The notes under the pieces: model-generated | What the model was told of the DNA's origin: nothing | Seen by the model: the letters and a program-made list of their open reading frames with translations, nothing else | Database searches by the model: none | From: Mesorhizobium sp. L-8-3 | GTDB lineage: Bacteria; Pseudomonadota; Alphaproteobacteria; Rhizobiales; Rhizobiaceae | Reading direction: 5' to 3' | Length of the DNA: 64,000 nucleotides | Assembly (NCBI RefSeq): GCF_016756615.1 | Contig: NZ_AP023262.1 | Coordinates: forward strand, 5,891,501-5,955,500 | Program-made: the position numbers and the translations under genes | Shown here: piece after piece, positions 9,501 through 17,205 of the stretch | How the letters are laid out: every line of letters begins with the position of its first letter | Numbering within the stretch: position 1 is the first letter of the stretch

Positions 9501-9756
9501 ACCCACAACCCTCTTCTGTTTTCCAGGATCCAGCCCTGCTTTTTGCGGTGCGGAGACATCATCCTGCTCCGGTCTCTCCCGGAACATGCATGACAGAGCG
9601 TCACCAACGCTCTTCCTCCCGCTCCAAATTCTATCGAAGGCGATTATTCGACGCTGGTCAAGTACGAATGGCCGGGCTGGCCCAATCGCGGCAAGCAGTC
9701 CAAAGAAACTGTTGTCCCGCGCGGGCTTGGGAGCTTCACGGCAATGAGCCGGCAAG

Positions 9757-10647
9757 CTATTTTCGCGCCGCCCGGCCGATGACGCTGGGGAACATTTTTC
9801 CTTGCTGCAGGCGGAAGACGACACCTCGCGTGGCGAGGAAGCGCGCGAGCACGATGGCGCAGGTCAGTCCGAACAGGAAGCCCGTCATCACGTCCGACGG
9901 ATAGTGGGACAGCGACGCCACCCGCGTCGAGGCGACGAAAAGCCCAACCGCCGCGAAAAGCCAGGTCAGGCGCGGGTACCAGAGCATCAATATTCCCGCT
10001 ACCGCGCCCACGGTCGTGGAGTGGCCCGAGGGAAAGCTTGCGAACGCATAGCCGAAGGAGAGCGGGTCGAAGTGATAAGCGCCGTGCTGCTCGAAAAGCA
10101 CCGGTCGCGCGCGGCCGAACAGCACCTTCAGCACATTGACCAGGATGCCCGGGATGGCCACCGCGGCGAAGCTGAAACCGGCCTGCCCGAAGACCCGGGC
10201 GAGCCGCGCCCTGCCCCGGAACCCGGCCCGCGTCCAATCGGCAAAGCCGACACCGAGAAAGATGGCCGCAGCGGGGATTAGATACCAGTGCGAGCGGCCA
10301 AGATCGGTGATTGCGGCCATCCATCCGATGAACGGCGCCCGGCTCGTGCGCACATGGCCAACTACCCACGCATCCGTCAGGGCGGCCGCGCCGGCAAGCG
10401 CAAGACCGACCACCACCATGAAGGTCAGCTCGCGCGTCCAGATCGATCCGCCCCGCATGTTCGGCCGATGCCAAAGCCGGTCGTTCGCTCCGCCGAACGC
10501 CGCCGCGAGGCGCTGGTGCGGCCGCAACGCCGGCGCCGCCGCCCGAGACGTGTCGCGCTGGCCAAGCGGATCGCGATCGCCGGACGGTTGCGAAGGCTCG
10601 GCCGGGCCCTTATGCGTAGCTTCTTTTCTGGACAGGCTTGATCTCAT
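9757..10647 (-). CDS. PAP2-family membrane phosphatase
   Basis: Integral-membrane phosphatase of the phosphatidic acid phosphatase type 2 superfamily. The three-part motif is visible: KVLFGRARP, then FPSGHS, then SRVASLSHYPSDV-like (here STRVASLSHYPSDV). Five or six hydrophobic segments follow residue 70. Likely substrates are lipid phosphates such as undecaprenyl pyrophosphate or phosphatidic acid, not decidable here. With the start at 10647 the protein has 296 residues, the first 60 being polar and poorly family-like. A shorter start at 10458 (MRGGSIWTREL, 233 residues) is also reasonable and would free the intergenic region for metC's promoter. Confidence 0.85.
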   Translation of the reverse strand: MRSSLSRKEATHKGPAEPSQPSGDRDPLGQRDTSRAAAPALRPHQRLAAAFGGANDRLWHRPNMRGGSIWTRELTFMVVVGLALAGAAALTDAWVVGHVRTSRAPFIGWMAAITDLGRSHWYLIPAAAIFLGVGFADWTRAGFRGRARLARVFGQAGFSFAAVAIPGILVNVLKVLFGRARPVLFEQHGAYHFDPLSFGYAFASFPSGHSTTVGAVAGILMLWYPRLTWLFAAVGLFVASTRVASLSHYPSDVMTGFLFGLTCAIVLARFLATRGVVFRLQQGKMFPSVIGRAARK

Positions 10648-11818
10648 GGCAAAGAGCGACACTGGCGGCAAGGGCATCAATACGCGCCTCGCCCACATTG
10701 GCAACGATCCACACTCCTATTTCGGATTTGTCAATCCGCCTGTCGTGCATGCTTCGACGGTATTGTTCCCGGATGCCGCAACGCTGGCGGACAGGAATCA
10801 GAAATACACCTACGGCACCCGTGGCACGCCGACATCCGACGCATTGGCCAATGCGATGGACGAACTCGAGGGATCGGCCGGCACCATCATCGTCCCGTCC
10901 GGACTCGCCGCCGTCGTCGTCCCACTGCTGGCCTTCCTGTCGGCAGGCGATCACGTGCTGATCACGGACTCCGTCTACTCACCGACCCGCAACTTCGCCG
11001 ACTCCATGCTCAAGCGGCTCGGCATCGACGTCGAATACTACGATCCGCTGGTCGGGGCCGGCATCGCAGCACTGTTCAAGCCCAACACCAAGGTCGTCTT
11101 CACCGAATCGCCCGGCTCGAACACCTTCGAGATGCAGGACATCCCGGCGATCGCGACGGCCGCCCACGCCATCGGGGCAGTCGTCATGACCGACAACACC
11201 TGGGCGACGCCGCTCTATTTCAGGGCGCTCGATTTCGGTGCCGACGTCACCATCCATGCGGCCACGAAATATCCGGCCGGCCATTCCGACGTGCTGCTTG
11301 GCACAGTCTCGGCCAACGCCGCCTGCTGGGAGCGGCTGCACGAAACCTTTCTGACGCTCGGCTGCTGCGCGTCGCCCGACGACGTCTATCAGGTCCTCCG
11401 CGGCCTGCGCACAATGGGCGTACGGCTGGAACATCATCGCAGGAGCGCGCTCGACATCGCACGCTGGCTGGAAGGCAGGACGGAAGTGGCCCGCGTGCTG
11501 CATCCTGCGCTGGAAAGCCACCCCGGCCATGCGCTCTGGAAACGCGACTTCTCGGGGTCGAGCGGTGTTTTCTCCCTGGTTCTGCGTGGCGGCGGAAAGA
11601 AGCAGGCGCATGCCTTCCTCGACGCGTTGCAGATATTCGGCCTGGGCTATTCGTGGGGCGGTTTCGAGAGCCTCGCCGTTCCCGTCTACCTCGGCGACCG
11701 CATCGTCGCCAAGGGCCCGACCGAAGGGCCGGTGATCCGCCTTCAGATCGGGGTAGAGGACATCGAGGACCTGAAGGAGGACATCTCTCGCGGACTGGCC
11801 GCCGTGCAGAACGTGTAA
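10646..11818 (+). CDS. metC: Cystathionine beta-lyase (Cys/Met metabolism PLP enzyme)
   Basis: 390-residue PLP enzyme of the cystathionine lyase family, which cleaves cystathionine to homocysteine, pyruvate and ammonia. The PLP-binding lysine is in IHAATKYPAGHSDV. Conserved phosphate-binding and substrate regions YGTRGTPT and VMTDNTWATP are present. The start MAKSDTGGKG at 10646 opens well-conserved sequence; the frame open further upstream is antisense to the PAP2 gene. The next features are an 18-bp tandem repeat overlapping its stop and a tiny membrane peptide gene on the other strand. Gamma-lyase or synthase activity is less likely. Confidence 0.9.
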   Translation: MAKSDTGGKGINTRLAHIGNDPHSYFGFVNPPVVHASTVLFPDAATLADRNQKYTYGTRGTPTSDALANAMDELEGSAGTIIVPSGLAAVVVPLLAFLSAGDHVLITDSVYSPTRNFADSMLKRLGIDVEYYDPLVGAGIAALFKPNTKVVFTESPGSNTFEMQDIPAIATAAHAIGAVVMTDNTWATPLYFRALDFGADVTIHAATKYPAGHSDVLLGTVSANAACWERLHETFLTLGCCASPDDVYQVLRGLRTMGVRLEHHRRSALDIARWLEGRTEVARVLHPALESHPGHALWKRDFSGSSGVFSLVLRGGGKKQAHAFLDALQIFGLGYSWGGFESLAVPVYLGDRIVAKGPTEGPVIRLQIGVEDIEDLKEDISRGLAAVQNV

Positions 11819-11864
11819 CGCCCCGGGGACGTTCGACGCCCCGGGGACGTGCAACGCCCCGGGA
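11811..11864. repeat. Three tandem 18-bp repeats at the metC 3' end
   Basis: Three consecutive 18-bp units of the form ACGTnnnACGCCCCGGGG (11811-11828, 11829-11846, 11847-11864), each ending in or near the palindrome CCCCGGGG. The first unit includes the metC stop codon. Two of three units share 15 or more positions. It may act as a compact terminator or protein-binding array between the convergent metC and small peptide genes (inference). Confidence 0.75.
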
Positions 11865-11957
11865 TCAGTAGCCGATCATTCCGGAGAAGGCAGCCGCGAC
11901 AATCAGCGACACGCAGACCAGGACCAGCGGCGCAATGGCATTGTCGGTGTTCATCAT
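11865..11957 (-). CDS. 30-residue single-helix membrane peptide
   Basis: Short reading frame encoding a peptide with a polar N-terminus (MMNTDNAIA) followed by one hydrophobic helix of about 20 residues (PLVLVCVSLIVAAAFSGMIG). AGGAGG lies 6 nt before the first ATG at 11957, a strong ribosome-binding site that argues the frame is real. A second ATG follows immediately. No family is recognised. It converges on metC. Confidence 0.6.
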   Translation of the reverse strand: MMNTDNAIAPLVLVCVSLIVAAAFSGMIGY

Positions 11958-12386
11958 CGTCGTCCTCCTGCGGGCGAAGCGCCCGCACCATGCCTCCCGC
12001 CACATCCCGCACGACGCGCTCACCCCGGCGCGAACCGTCGGGCGACCCTCACCTGTGTTGCCTGAGATGTTGCAATAGACGGCACGGAAATTGGCTGAAT
12101 TACGGCAACGGCGTCGATTTCGCCACGCTTTCGCCAAATGTCTTTCCGGCGTTCCGTCGCGAACAGGACGCCGGAGTGCTTGTCTCGAGGCGCGGTATCA
12201 TACCGGCAGGCCTGGAGGCTGACCCATCCATGCGGGCTTGATGTCAGCGCGCCCAGCGGGTGGATGCTCTGCATACCCACCCGACCTCAATCACGGGCGC
12301 GGCCCATCCGGGGCGCTTGGCTTGCGCGCCAACGGGCGTGACCCGCGGTCTCGCTCTTCACCGTTCGATCCTATCGACCGGTTGTA
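11958..12386. other. Intergenic region with one copy of a 99-bp repeat
   Basis: 429 bp without a supportable gene, between the membrane peptide gene and the end of the methyltransferase. It contains the repeat at 12258-12356. The rest presumably includes the promoter of the membrane peptide. Confidence 0.5.
12258..12356. repeat. 99-bp intergenic repeat, copy 1
   Basis: Imperfect direct copy of 50911-51009. Shared exact blocks in order are GGGTGGATGCT, CCTCAATC, CGCTTGGCTT, CGCGCCAAC, GGCGTG and CGCGGTC, with small indels between them. Both copies lie between genes. Family unknown. Confidence 0.7.
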
Positions 12387-13307
12387 TCAGTCGGCTCTGC
12401 CGGCGACGAAGACACAGGAAATGGTCAGCTTCTTCCTGCGCGCCGCATCCAGCGTCTGGTTGGTCGCGGGAAAGAACGCCCTATCGATGATCCGGAAACC
12501 GGCGTCGACGACGAACCGCTCCAATTCCTCCGGAGTGTCAGCATTGAACAGATGATCCGGCGCGGGGCTGTTGATCGGCATGTTCAGAAACAGCCGACCT
12601 TCGGGCGCCAGCAGCGAACGCACCACGGCCAGCGTCTCGGCCGGCTTCTCCATATGCTCGAGAACCTCGCTGAAGACCAGGCTATCGAACGAACCGACGG
12701 GGCCCCTGAACAGGTCCCGCAATTCCAGCGCCGGCTGTTCGGCGAGGCCGAGCCTGCGCAATGCTTTCGCCGTCATGGCGATCGAGGCATCCGAGATGTC
12801 CCAGGCCGAGACCTTGCCGGCGCGCGGATCGGCAGCCGCGAAATAGAGGAAGAGGCCGTGCCCCGGACCGATTTCGAGATGTGAATAGCCCTCGGTATTC
12901 GAAGCCAGGAAGCTCGTGCGGTAGAACTCCATCGCCCTGGTATGATTGCTCCACCACAGCTGCGTCATCAGCAGGCCGTTCATGTAGCGGGTCATATACT
13001 CCTTGTTGGAGTAGACGTCGCGATAGGCCTCTTCGAAGGTGTTCAGCCGATAGCGCCCGTGCCGCCGGAAATGGAGTTCCTCGTTCACCTGCTGGCTGCA
13101 CAGCCAGACGTAGTCCTCGACATGTTCTTCGAGTTCGTCGCCGACGAGCCTGGCAATATGTCCGGCAAATTCGTCAAGACTGGCAGCCTGCGCATCGTCC
13201 ATCGTTTCGAAACGGCGCCTGAAGAATTTCTCGTGAGCCGGAGCGGCGGCGAGCTGAGTCTCCAGTAGCGCCTTCAGGACCGGGTAGCGCGCATCGATCC
13301 GCTGCAT
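12387..13307 (-). CDS. Class I SAM-dependent methyltransferase
   Basis: 306-residue protein. The SAM-binding motif I is HLEIGPGHGLFLYFA (near residue 145), and motif II/III includes DSLVFSEVLEHMEKP, typical of small-molecule C/O/N-methyltransferases. The N-terminal 130 residues form a helical, charged domain without a recognised family. It is transcribed away from the acyl-carrier cassette that begins at 13499, with a palindromic repeat between them, so a shared function is possible but unproven. Substrate unknown. Confidence 0.82.
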   Translation of the reverse strand: MQRIDARYPVLKALLETQLAAAPAHEKFFRRRFETMDDAQAASLDEFAGHIARLVGDELEEHVEDYVWLCSQQVNEELHFRRHGRYRLNTFEEAYRDVYSNKEYMTRYMNGLLMTQLWWSNHTRAMEFYRTSFLASNTEGYSHLEIGPGHGLFLYFAAADPRAGKVSAWDISDASIAMTAKALRRLGLAEQPALELRDLFRGPVGSFDSLVFSEVLEHMEKPAETLAVVRSLLAPEGRLFLNMPINSPAPDHLFNADTPEELERFVVDAGFRIIDRAFFPATNQTLDAARRKKLTISCVFVAGRAD

Positions 13308-13348
13308 TGACTTCGCGCTCCGCCGGGTTCGATCAGACTTGCCGAGAC

Positions 13349-13390
13349 TACAGCGCGTCGCGTGAAGAAGGATCCACGCGACGCGCTGTA
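13349..13390. repeat. Perfect 16-bp inverted repeat (hairpin)
   Basis: Arms TACAGCGCGTCGCGTG (13349-13364) and CACGCGACGCGCTGTA (13375-13390) are fully complementary around a 10-nt loop. It is the left part of the composite rhizobial intergenic repeat that continues to 13454. It sits in the divergent promoter region of the methyltransferase and the VOC-ACP-MBOAT operon. Confidence 0.8.
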
Positions 13391-13454
13391 GGTTCTTGAT
13401 TTAGCGCATGTCTTTTTCCCGAATCCGCTGCACAGTTTCGGGAGGCATGCGTTA
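13388..13454. repeat. Rhizobial intergenic palindromic repeat, copy A
   Basis: 67 bp nearly identical to 23180-23247: GTAGGTTCTTGATT, then a GCGCATGTC...TTTCCCGAA / TTTCGGGAG...GCGTTA hairpin. Together with the inverted repeat at 13349 it forms a complete element about 105 bp long. Confidence 0.8.
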
Positions 13455-13498
13455 TATCGACGACAGGCTGGCACGGCAACCACGGGCTTCGGCACACC

Positions 13499-14002
13499 AT
13501 GACCGACATCGTCTTCGACCCTCGAAAGGTTTTCCACTACGGCTACGTCGTGCCGAATATGGACCGCGCCCTTAGGACCTGGACCCGTCAGGGCGCCGTG
13601 ATCGTCGTACCGCCGTCGGTCGACCCGATCCAGAACGTCTCCTGCGCGCTGCTCGTCTATCTCGACAGTGTGCCCATCGAGCTGGTGGCGCCGCTGCCCG
13701 AAGGGCCTAACCCCGTCGCCTCCCGCCTGTCCAAAGGCGGCGGGCTCGACCATGTCTGCCTGTTTTCCGACGACCTCGACGGCGACCTTGAAAAACTCGC
13801 GGCCGAGGGCGGCATCCAGCTTGTTGCTCCATGCTTCGGCGCGGTGTTCAAGAGGCGCCTTGCCTTCGTCGCGACCCGCGCCGGGCTGATCGTGGAGATG
13901 ATGACGCGCGCCATGGTTGACGGCGCCGGACCCGACCCGCTGCTATCGTTTCTCGGCCGGGCCGATTTCCGACAACCGCCCGTCGACGTCCAGCCGAGTT
14001 GA
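13499..14002 (+). CDS. VOC-family (glyoxalase/methylmalonyl-CoA epimerase-like) protein
   Basis: 167-residue metalloprotein fold with two beta-alpha-beta-beta-beta modules. The four expected metal ligands are all placed correctly: His13 (VFHYGYVV), Glu61 (PIELVAP), His85 (GLDHVCLFS) and Glu133 (LIVEMMT). That pattern fits methylmalonyl-CoA epimerase and glyoxalase relatives. It is the first gene of the ACP-MBOAT-SGNH cassette, 59 bp before the acyl carrier gene. An isomerase or lyase acting on the acyl group carried by that ACP is an attractive inference but not shown. Confidence 0.8.
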   Translation: MTDIVFDPRKVFHYGYVVPNMDRALRTWTRQGAVIVVPPSVDPIQNVSCALLVYLDSVPIELVAPLPEGPNPVASRLSKGGGLDHVCLFSDDLDGDLEKLAAEGGIQLVAPCFGAVFKRRLAFVATRAGLIVEMMTRAMVDGAGPDPLLSFLGRADFRQPPVDVQPS

Positions 14003-14061
14003 ATTACCTCTCCCTCGACGATATGGGTCGGGTCCAACGCAAGCATTCCAAGAGGGGGCTC

Positions 14062-14295
14062 ATGAGCGACAGACTTCTCGCCTTGTTCGCCGAGGAACTG
14101 GACGTTTCTTCTTCCGCACTGGACGACGACAGTTCACCCGACACGGTCGAAAACTGGGACAGCCTCGCGGCCATGCGCCTTGTCGCGGCGATCGAGAGCG
14201 AGTTCGATGTCAGGCTGTCGACCAGGGAGATCATGAAGATGCGCTCGATCGGAATCGCTAGGGCCGTCCTCCGGGACAAGAGCGTCGACGTCTGA
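14062..14295 (+). CDS. Acyl carrier protein
   Basis: 77-residue phosphopantetheine carrier. The attachment serine is Ser34 in the DSL motif of TVENWDSLAAMRL, followed by the acidic helix AIESEFDVRLS. Length and motif match ACP/DltC-type carriers. A GAGGGGG ribosome-binding site precedes the ATG at 14062. It is not the fatty-acid acpP, because it sits inside an MBOAT/SGNH cassette. It should present a thioester-bound acyl (or aminoacyl) group to the membrane acyltransferase encoded next. The activating enzyme is not encoded nearby. Confidence 0.88.
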   Translation: MSDRLLALFAEELDVSSSALDDDSSPDTVENWDSLAAMRLVAAIESEFDVRLSTREIMKMRSIGIARAVLRDKSVDV

Positions 14296-14404
14296 GCGGC
14301 CCGCAATCTTGAGAAGTGCCCCCTGCAAGGACCGAACGCAGAAGCTTGCCAAGGCGCTCGACGTTCTGCCCTTTTTCACCCTGTCCACTCGATAGGCATG
14401 CGTG

Positions 14405-15646
14405 ATGGGCAGCGGCGGCTTCTTCGGCTTCTTCCTGGATCTCTTTTTCCTGGTCCCGATCCTGCTCGCCGTCAGGGCCGCCTTCCCTCACCCGGTCGTC
14501 TTCCGGGTCGCATCGACCCTCGCCGGGCTCTATCTCATCTACGCCCAGGCGCCGCGCTTCCTGCCCTTCTTCATTGCCTATTGGGTCGCGGTCTGGCTGC
14601 TGCAGCACCTTGCCGCGCAGGCGGAGCGGCGGCCCTCCAATGCGAACCTCGCTCTTGCCGTCGTCGTCGTCGTTCCCCTCGCGCCGATGGTGGCGTGGAA
14701 GCTCGCTCCTGCACATTTTGTCCCCTCGCTCAACGAATTCGCGGCGAAGGTTCTCTGGGCGGCGGCTCCCGGCTTCGGGTTCGCGGACGCCCTGGTCGGC
14801 ATCGTCGTGCCGCTGGGTCTTTCCTTCGCGACCTTCCGCGCGCTCGACCTGCTGCTGAAGATCTATCTCGGCCTGCTGCCGCCGCTGAGCTTCGATCGCG
14901 TGCTCTATTACGGCTTTTTTCCGCCGATCCTCGCACTTGGTCCCATTGCCGAATATGAGGAAGTGAGAGCGGACAAGCCTTCGTCCCGATGGCCCAAGGC
15001 GGGGGATGTCGCGGTCGGCATTTTCCGTGTCATGCTCGGCATCGTGAAGATCTTCGCGGTCGGCATGCTCCTGGAGCGCGGCGCGGCGGTGATGTGGCGG
15101 GGCGGCGACGCGTCGGTGTGGGCGAGTTGGGGCGCGCTCCTGCTCTACGGATTGTTCTTCTACGCGAACTTCTCCGGCTACAGCGACGTCGCAATCGGGG
15201 CCGCACGCATCCTCGGACTGAAGCTGAAGGAGAACTTCGCCAATCCATTCCTGAAAACCAACCCGCAGGCCTTCTGGAACGCCTGGCACATGAGCCTCAC
15301 GCGCTGGACGCAGCGCTACGTCTTCGTCCCGCTTGGCGGCATGCGCCCCGGCCGTCACTACGCCGCCGCCTTCGCCAGCATCATGGTCATTGCGCTTTGG
15401 CACGGCCTGGCCCTGCCGATGGTGGTGTTCGGCATCTTCCATGGAACGATTGCCGTCGCGCACCGCTGGCTGACCGAGCGCCGGCGGCGCGCAGGCAAGA
15501 AGCCCGGTCCGGAGCCCTGGTACGGCCATGCCCTCAAATCCGCACTGGTGTTCTCCTACGTGTCGCTCAGCCTGCCCCTTCTGGTCCTGGACAGCGGGCA
15601 AGCGCTGGCGCTTTATGGCCGCCTGTTCCTCGGCACGCCGATGTAG
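14405..15646 (+). CDS. MBOAT-family O-acyltransferase (DltB/AlgI-like)
   Basis: 413-residue polytopic membrane protein. The MBOAT core is clear: PLGLSFATFR, FSGYSDVAIGAARILGL, NPFLKTNPQAFWNAWHMSL (His near residue 295) and IALWHG with the invariant catalytic-type His near residue 334. Such proteins pass an acyl group across the membrane from a carrier to an extracytoplasmic acceptor. GTG at 14402 immediately precedes the ATG at 14405; either may be used, and no strong ribosome-binding site decides. Neighbours (ACP before, SGNH-like after) point to a Dlt-like pathway. Confidence 0.88.
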   Translation: MGSGGFFGFFLDLFFLVPILLAVRAAFPHPVVFRVASTLAGLYLIYAQAPRFLPFFIAYWVAVWLLQHLAAQAERRPSNANLALAVVVVVPLAPMVAWKLAPAHFVPSLNEFAAKVLWAAAPGFGFADALVGIVVPLGLSFATFRALDLLLKIYLGLLPPLSFDRVLYYGFFPPILALGPIAEYEEVRADKPSSRWPKAGDVAVGIFRVMLGIVKIFAVGMLLERGAAVMWRGGDASVWASWGALLLYGLFFYANFSGYSDVAIGAARILGLKLKENFANPFLKTNPQAFWNAWHMSLTRWTQRYVFVPLGGMRPGRHYAAAFASIMVIALWHGLALPMVVFGIFHGTIAVAHRWLTERRRRAGKKPGPEPWYGHALKSALVFSYVSLSLPLLVLDSGQALALYGRLFLGTPM

Positions 15647-15655
15647 GGCGCTGAC

Positions 15656-16918
15656 ATGCTGGATTTTCAGCCTTGGATCGAACGCACTTTCGGCGCCTGG
15701 ACGTTCCGCGAGATCGTGATCGCCCTGGTGGTCGTCGCCGCCGCCCTCGCCGCTTTCGATGTGGCGCGGGCGTTTGTGCCGATCCCCGTCTTTCCGACAC
15801 CGGACGCTGGCTCGTCGAGCGCCATAAGGCGCTGGCTCGACCGTGACGATCCGCGCGGCTTCCTGCCGGGCTCCGCGCTCGGTTCACCCGGCGAGGATGA
15901 CGGGCGCTTCGACATCGCCTGGATCTCGGGTTCGCCGATTTCCATCCGCAAAGCGCCGTCCGAATGGCGCCTGATGGGCAAGTCGGGCTACGAAATGACC
16001 GATGTGCTCGCGCACTATCTCGTTTCCATGGACGGGCGGCCGGTCAGGATCCAGGAATATCTGCTTCAGGGCGTGCGTATGGGTGATGTCAGGCGCGCCG
16101 TACTGTTCGCGGCCCATCAGCCCGAAATCGATGCCTATGTCGTCGAGGCGAACCCGGTCTGGATGCTCAACGACCTGCTGCAATTCACGCTGTCCCGACA
16201 GCGCGCCTCCGTCCTCGGGCTTCCCGGCGCGACGCGGTTCGACTTCGCCGTGATGGCGCGGCTGCTCAGGCCGCATGAGGTCGGCTTCCAGCTACTTGCA
16301 GGGGCGCTTCCGGTCATACGCGACCGTTTCGCCCTTTTCGGTGGGCTGTCGCCCTCTCCCCTTCCACCGTTCCCGCAGCGCAAGCCTGCAGAACATGCCC
16401 AGGACGGGCAGATGATCGGCACGTGGATGAATTGGCTTTTCCCCGACATCGCCACGCTTCCCATCCCCGAAGCTGCCGCCGGCCTGCGCAGCTACCGCAA
16501 CCTGATGCTGATGGGCGACCTCGGCGAGGAGGGGCTGGGCATGCGGCTGTTCGCGGCCAATCTTCACACCCTGGCCGCAACGGGCAAGCCGGTGATCGTC
16601 TTCATGCCGCCGCTCAATCCCAGGCTGAAACTCGATGCCTCTTCTGTCGATTATGTGCGATCGATGAGGGCCGCTCTCGACCGACAGTTTGCGGCTGCGG
16701 GGGCGCCAAACATCGTCTTCCGCAGCGATACGGTCTGGGCGGAGCCGCAACCCGCCGACTATTTGGACATATTGCACCTGCGCCACGGACAGGGCGTCAT
16801 CGGTCTCGTTGTCGGTTTGCTCGAAGAGAAGATCGGCAAGACCTTCGCGAAACGGCCGCTGTCCGATGTCTATGGCGCACCGGAGAGGACGACCGTCGGA
16901 CAGAAGGCAACACCATGA
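15656..16918 (+). CDS. Membrane-anchored SGNH/DltD-like protein
   Basis: 420-residue protein with one N-terminal membrane helix (residues about 20-42, IVIALVVVAAALAAF) and a long periplasmic domain. Weak SGNH-hydrolase signs are a Gly-Ser in WISGSPISIRK (near residue 90) and an Asp-Leu-His near the C-terminus in YLDILHLRHG, which resembles the Asp/His catalytic pair of DltD and AlgJ/AlgX-like proteins. By position it would hand the acyl group to a cell-envelope acceptor. Assignment rests on context and these motifs, so it is moderate. Its stop overlaps the next start (ATGA). Confidence 0.6.
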   Translation: MLDFQPWIERTFGAWTFREIVIALVVVAAALAAFDVARAFVPIPVFPTPDAGSSSAIRRWLDRDDPRGFLPGSALGSPGEDDGRFDIAWISGSPISIRKAPSEWRLMGKSGYEMTDVLAHYLVSMDGRPVRIQEYLLQGVRMGDVRRAVLFAAHQPEIDAYVVEANPVWMLNDLLQFTLSRQRASVLGLPGATRFDFAVMARLLRPHEVGFQLLAGALPVIRDRFALFGGLSPSPLPPFPQRKPAEHAQDGQMIGTWMNWLFPDIATLPIPEAAAGLRSYRNLMLMGDLGEEGLGMRLFAANLHTLAATGKPVIVFMPPLNPRLKLDASSVDYVRSMRAALDRQFAAAGAPNIVFRSDTVWAEPQPADYLDILHLRHGQGVIGLVVGLLEEKIGKTFAKRPLSDVYGAPERTTVGQKATP

Positions 16919-17046
16919 CCGGCGGACCGGGCAAGGACATCAACTGGGTCGCCGTCTTTGTCTTTGCCCTCGCGGTTCTCGCCGGCTTCGTGCTGATTCT
17001 TTATGCCGGCGGCGGCGGCAGCGGCTTCGTGTACGACAACGTCTGA
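16915..17046 (+). CDS. DltX-like one-helix peptide with C-terminal FVYDNV
   Basis: 43-residue peptide: short polar N-terminus, one transmembrane helix (WVAVFVFALAVLAGFVLILY, residues 11-30), a Gly-rich linker, and the ending GFVYDNV. The ATG overlaps the previous TGA in an ATGA, so it belongs to the operon. Architecture and the terminal F-x-Y motif resemble Gram-positive DltX, whose C-terminal F-I-Y-x-x-F motif is essential for D-alanylation; from memory, its tyrosine has been proposed as an acyl relay. The resemblance is read by eye, not from an alignment. Confidence 0.7.
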   Translation: MTGGPGKDINWVAVFVFALAVLAGFVLILYAGGGGSGFVYDNV

Positions 17047-17205
17047 GCGGAAGCCTTTGTGGCCTTTTCGAGGCCACCACCCCTATCCAATCGTAGAAGC
17101 GGGCTCATCCCTTTGGTGCTGAAAACTTCAAGGGGGCGGCGGCGTTATCCTACGGGAAAGCGGATGGCGCGGCGGCGGCGGCCGCGCCAAACGAGGAGTA
17201 AGAAA

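Noticed and set aside
5634..9593. A 1319-codon open frame on the plus strand
   Set aside because: It is exactly antisense to aapM, aapQ and aapJ, which happen to share a frame; product is low-complexity Arg/Asp/His-rich, a GC-rich shadow.
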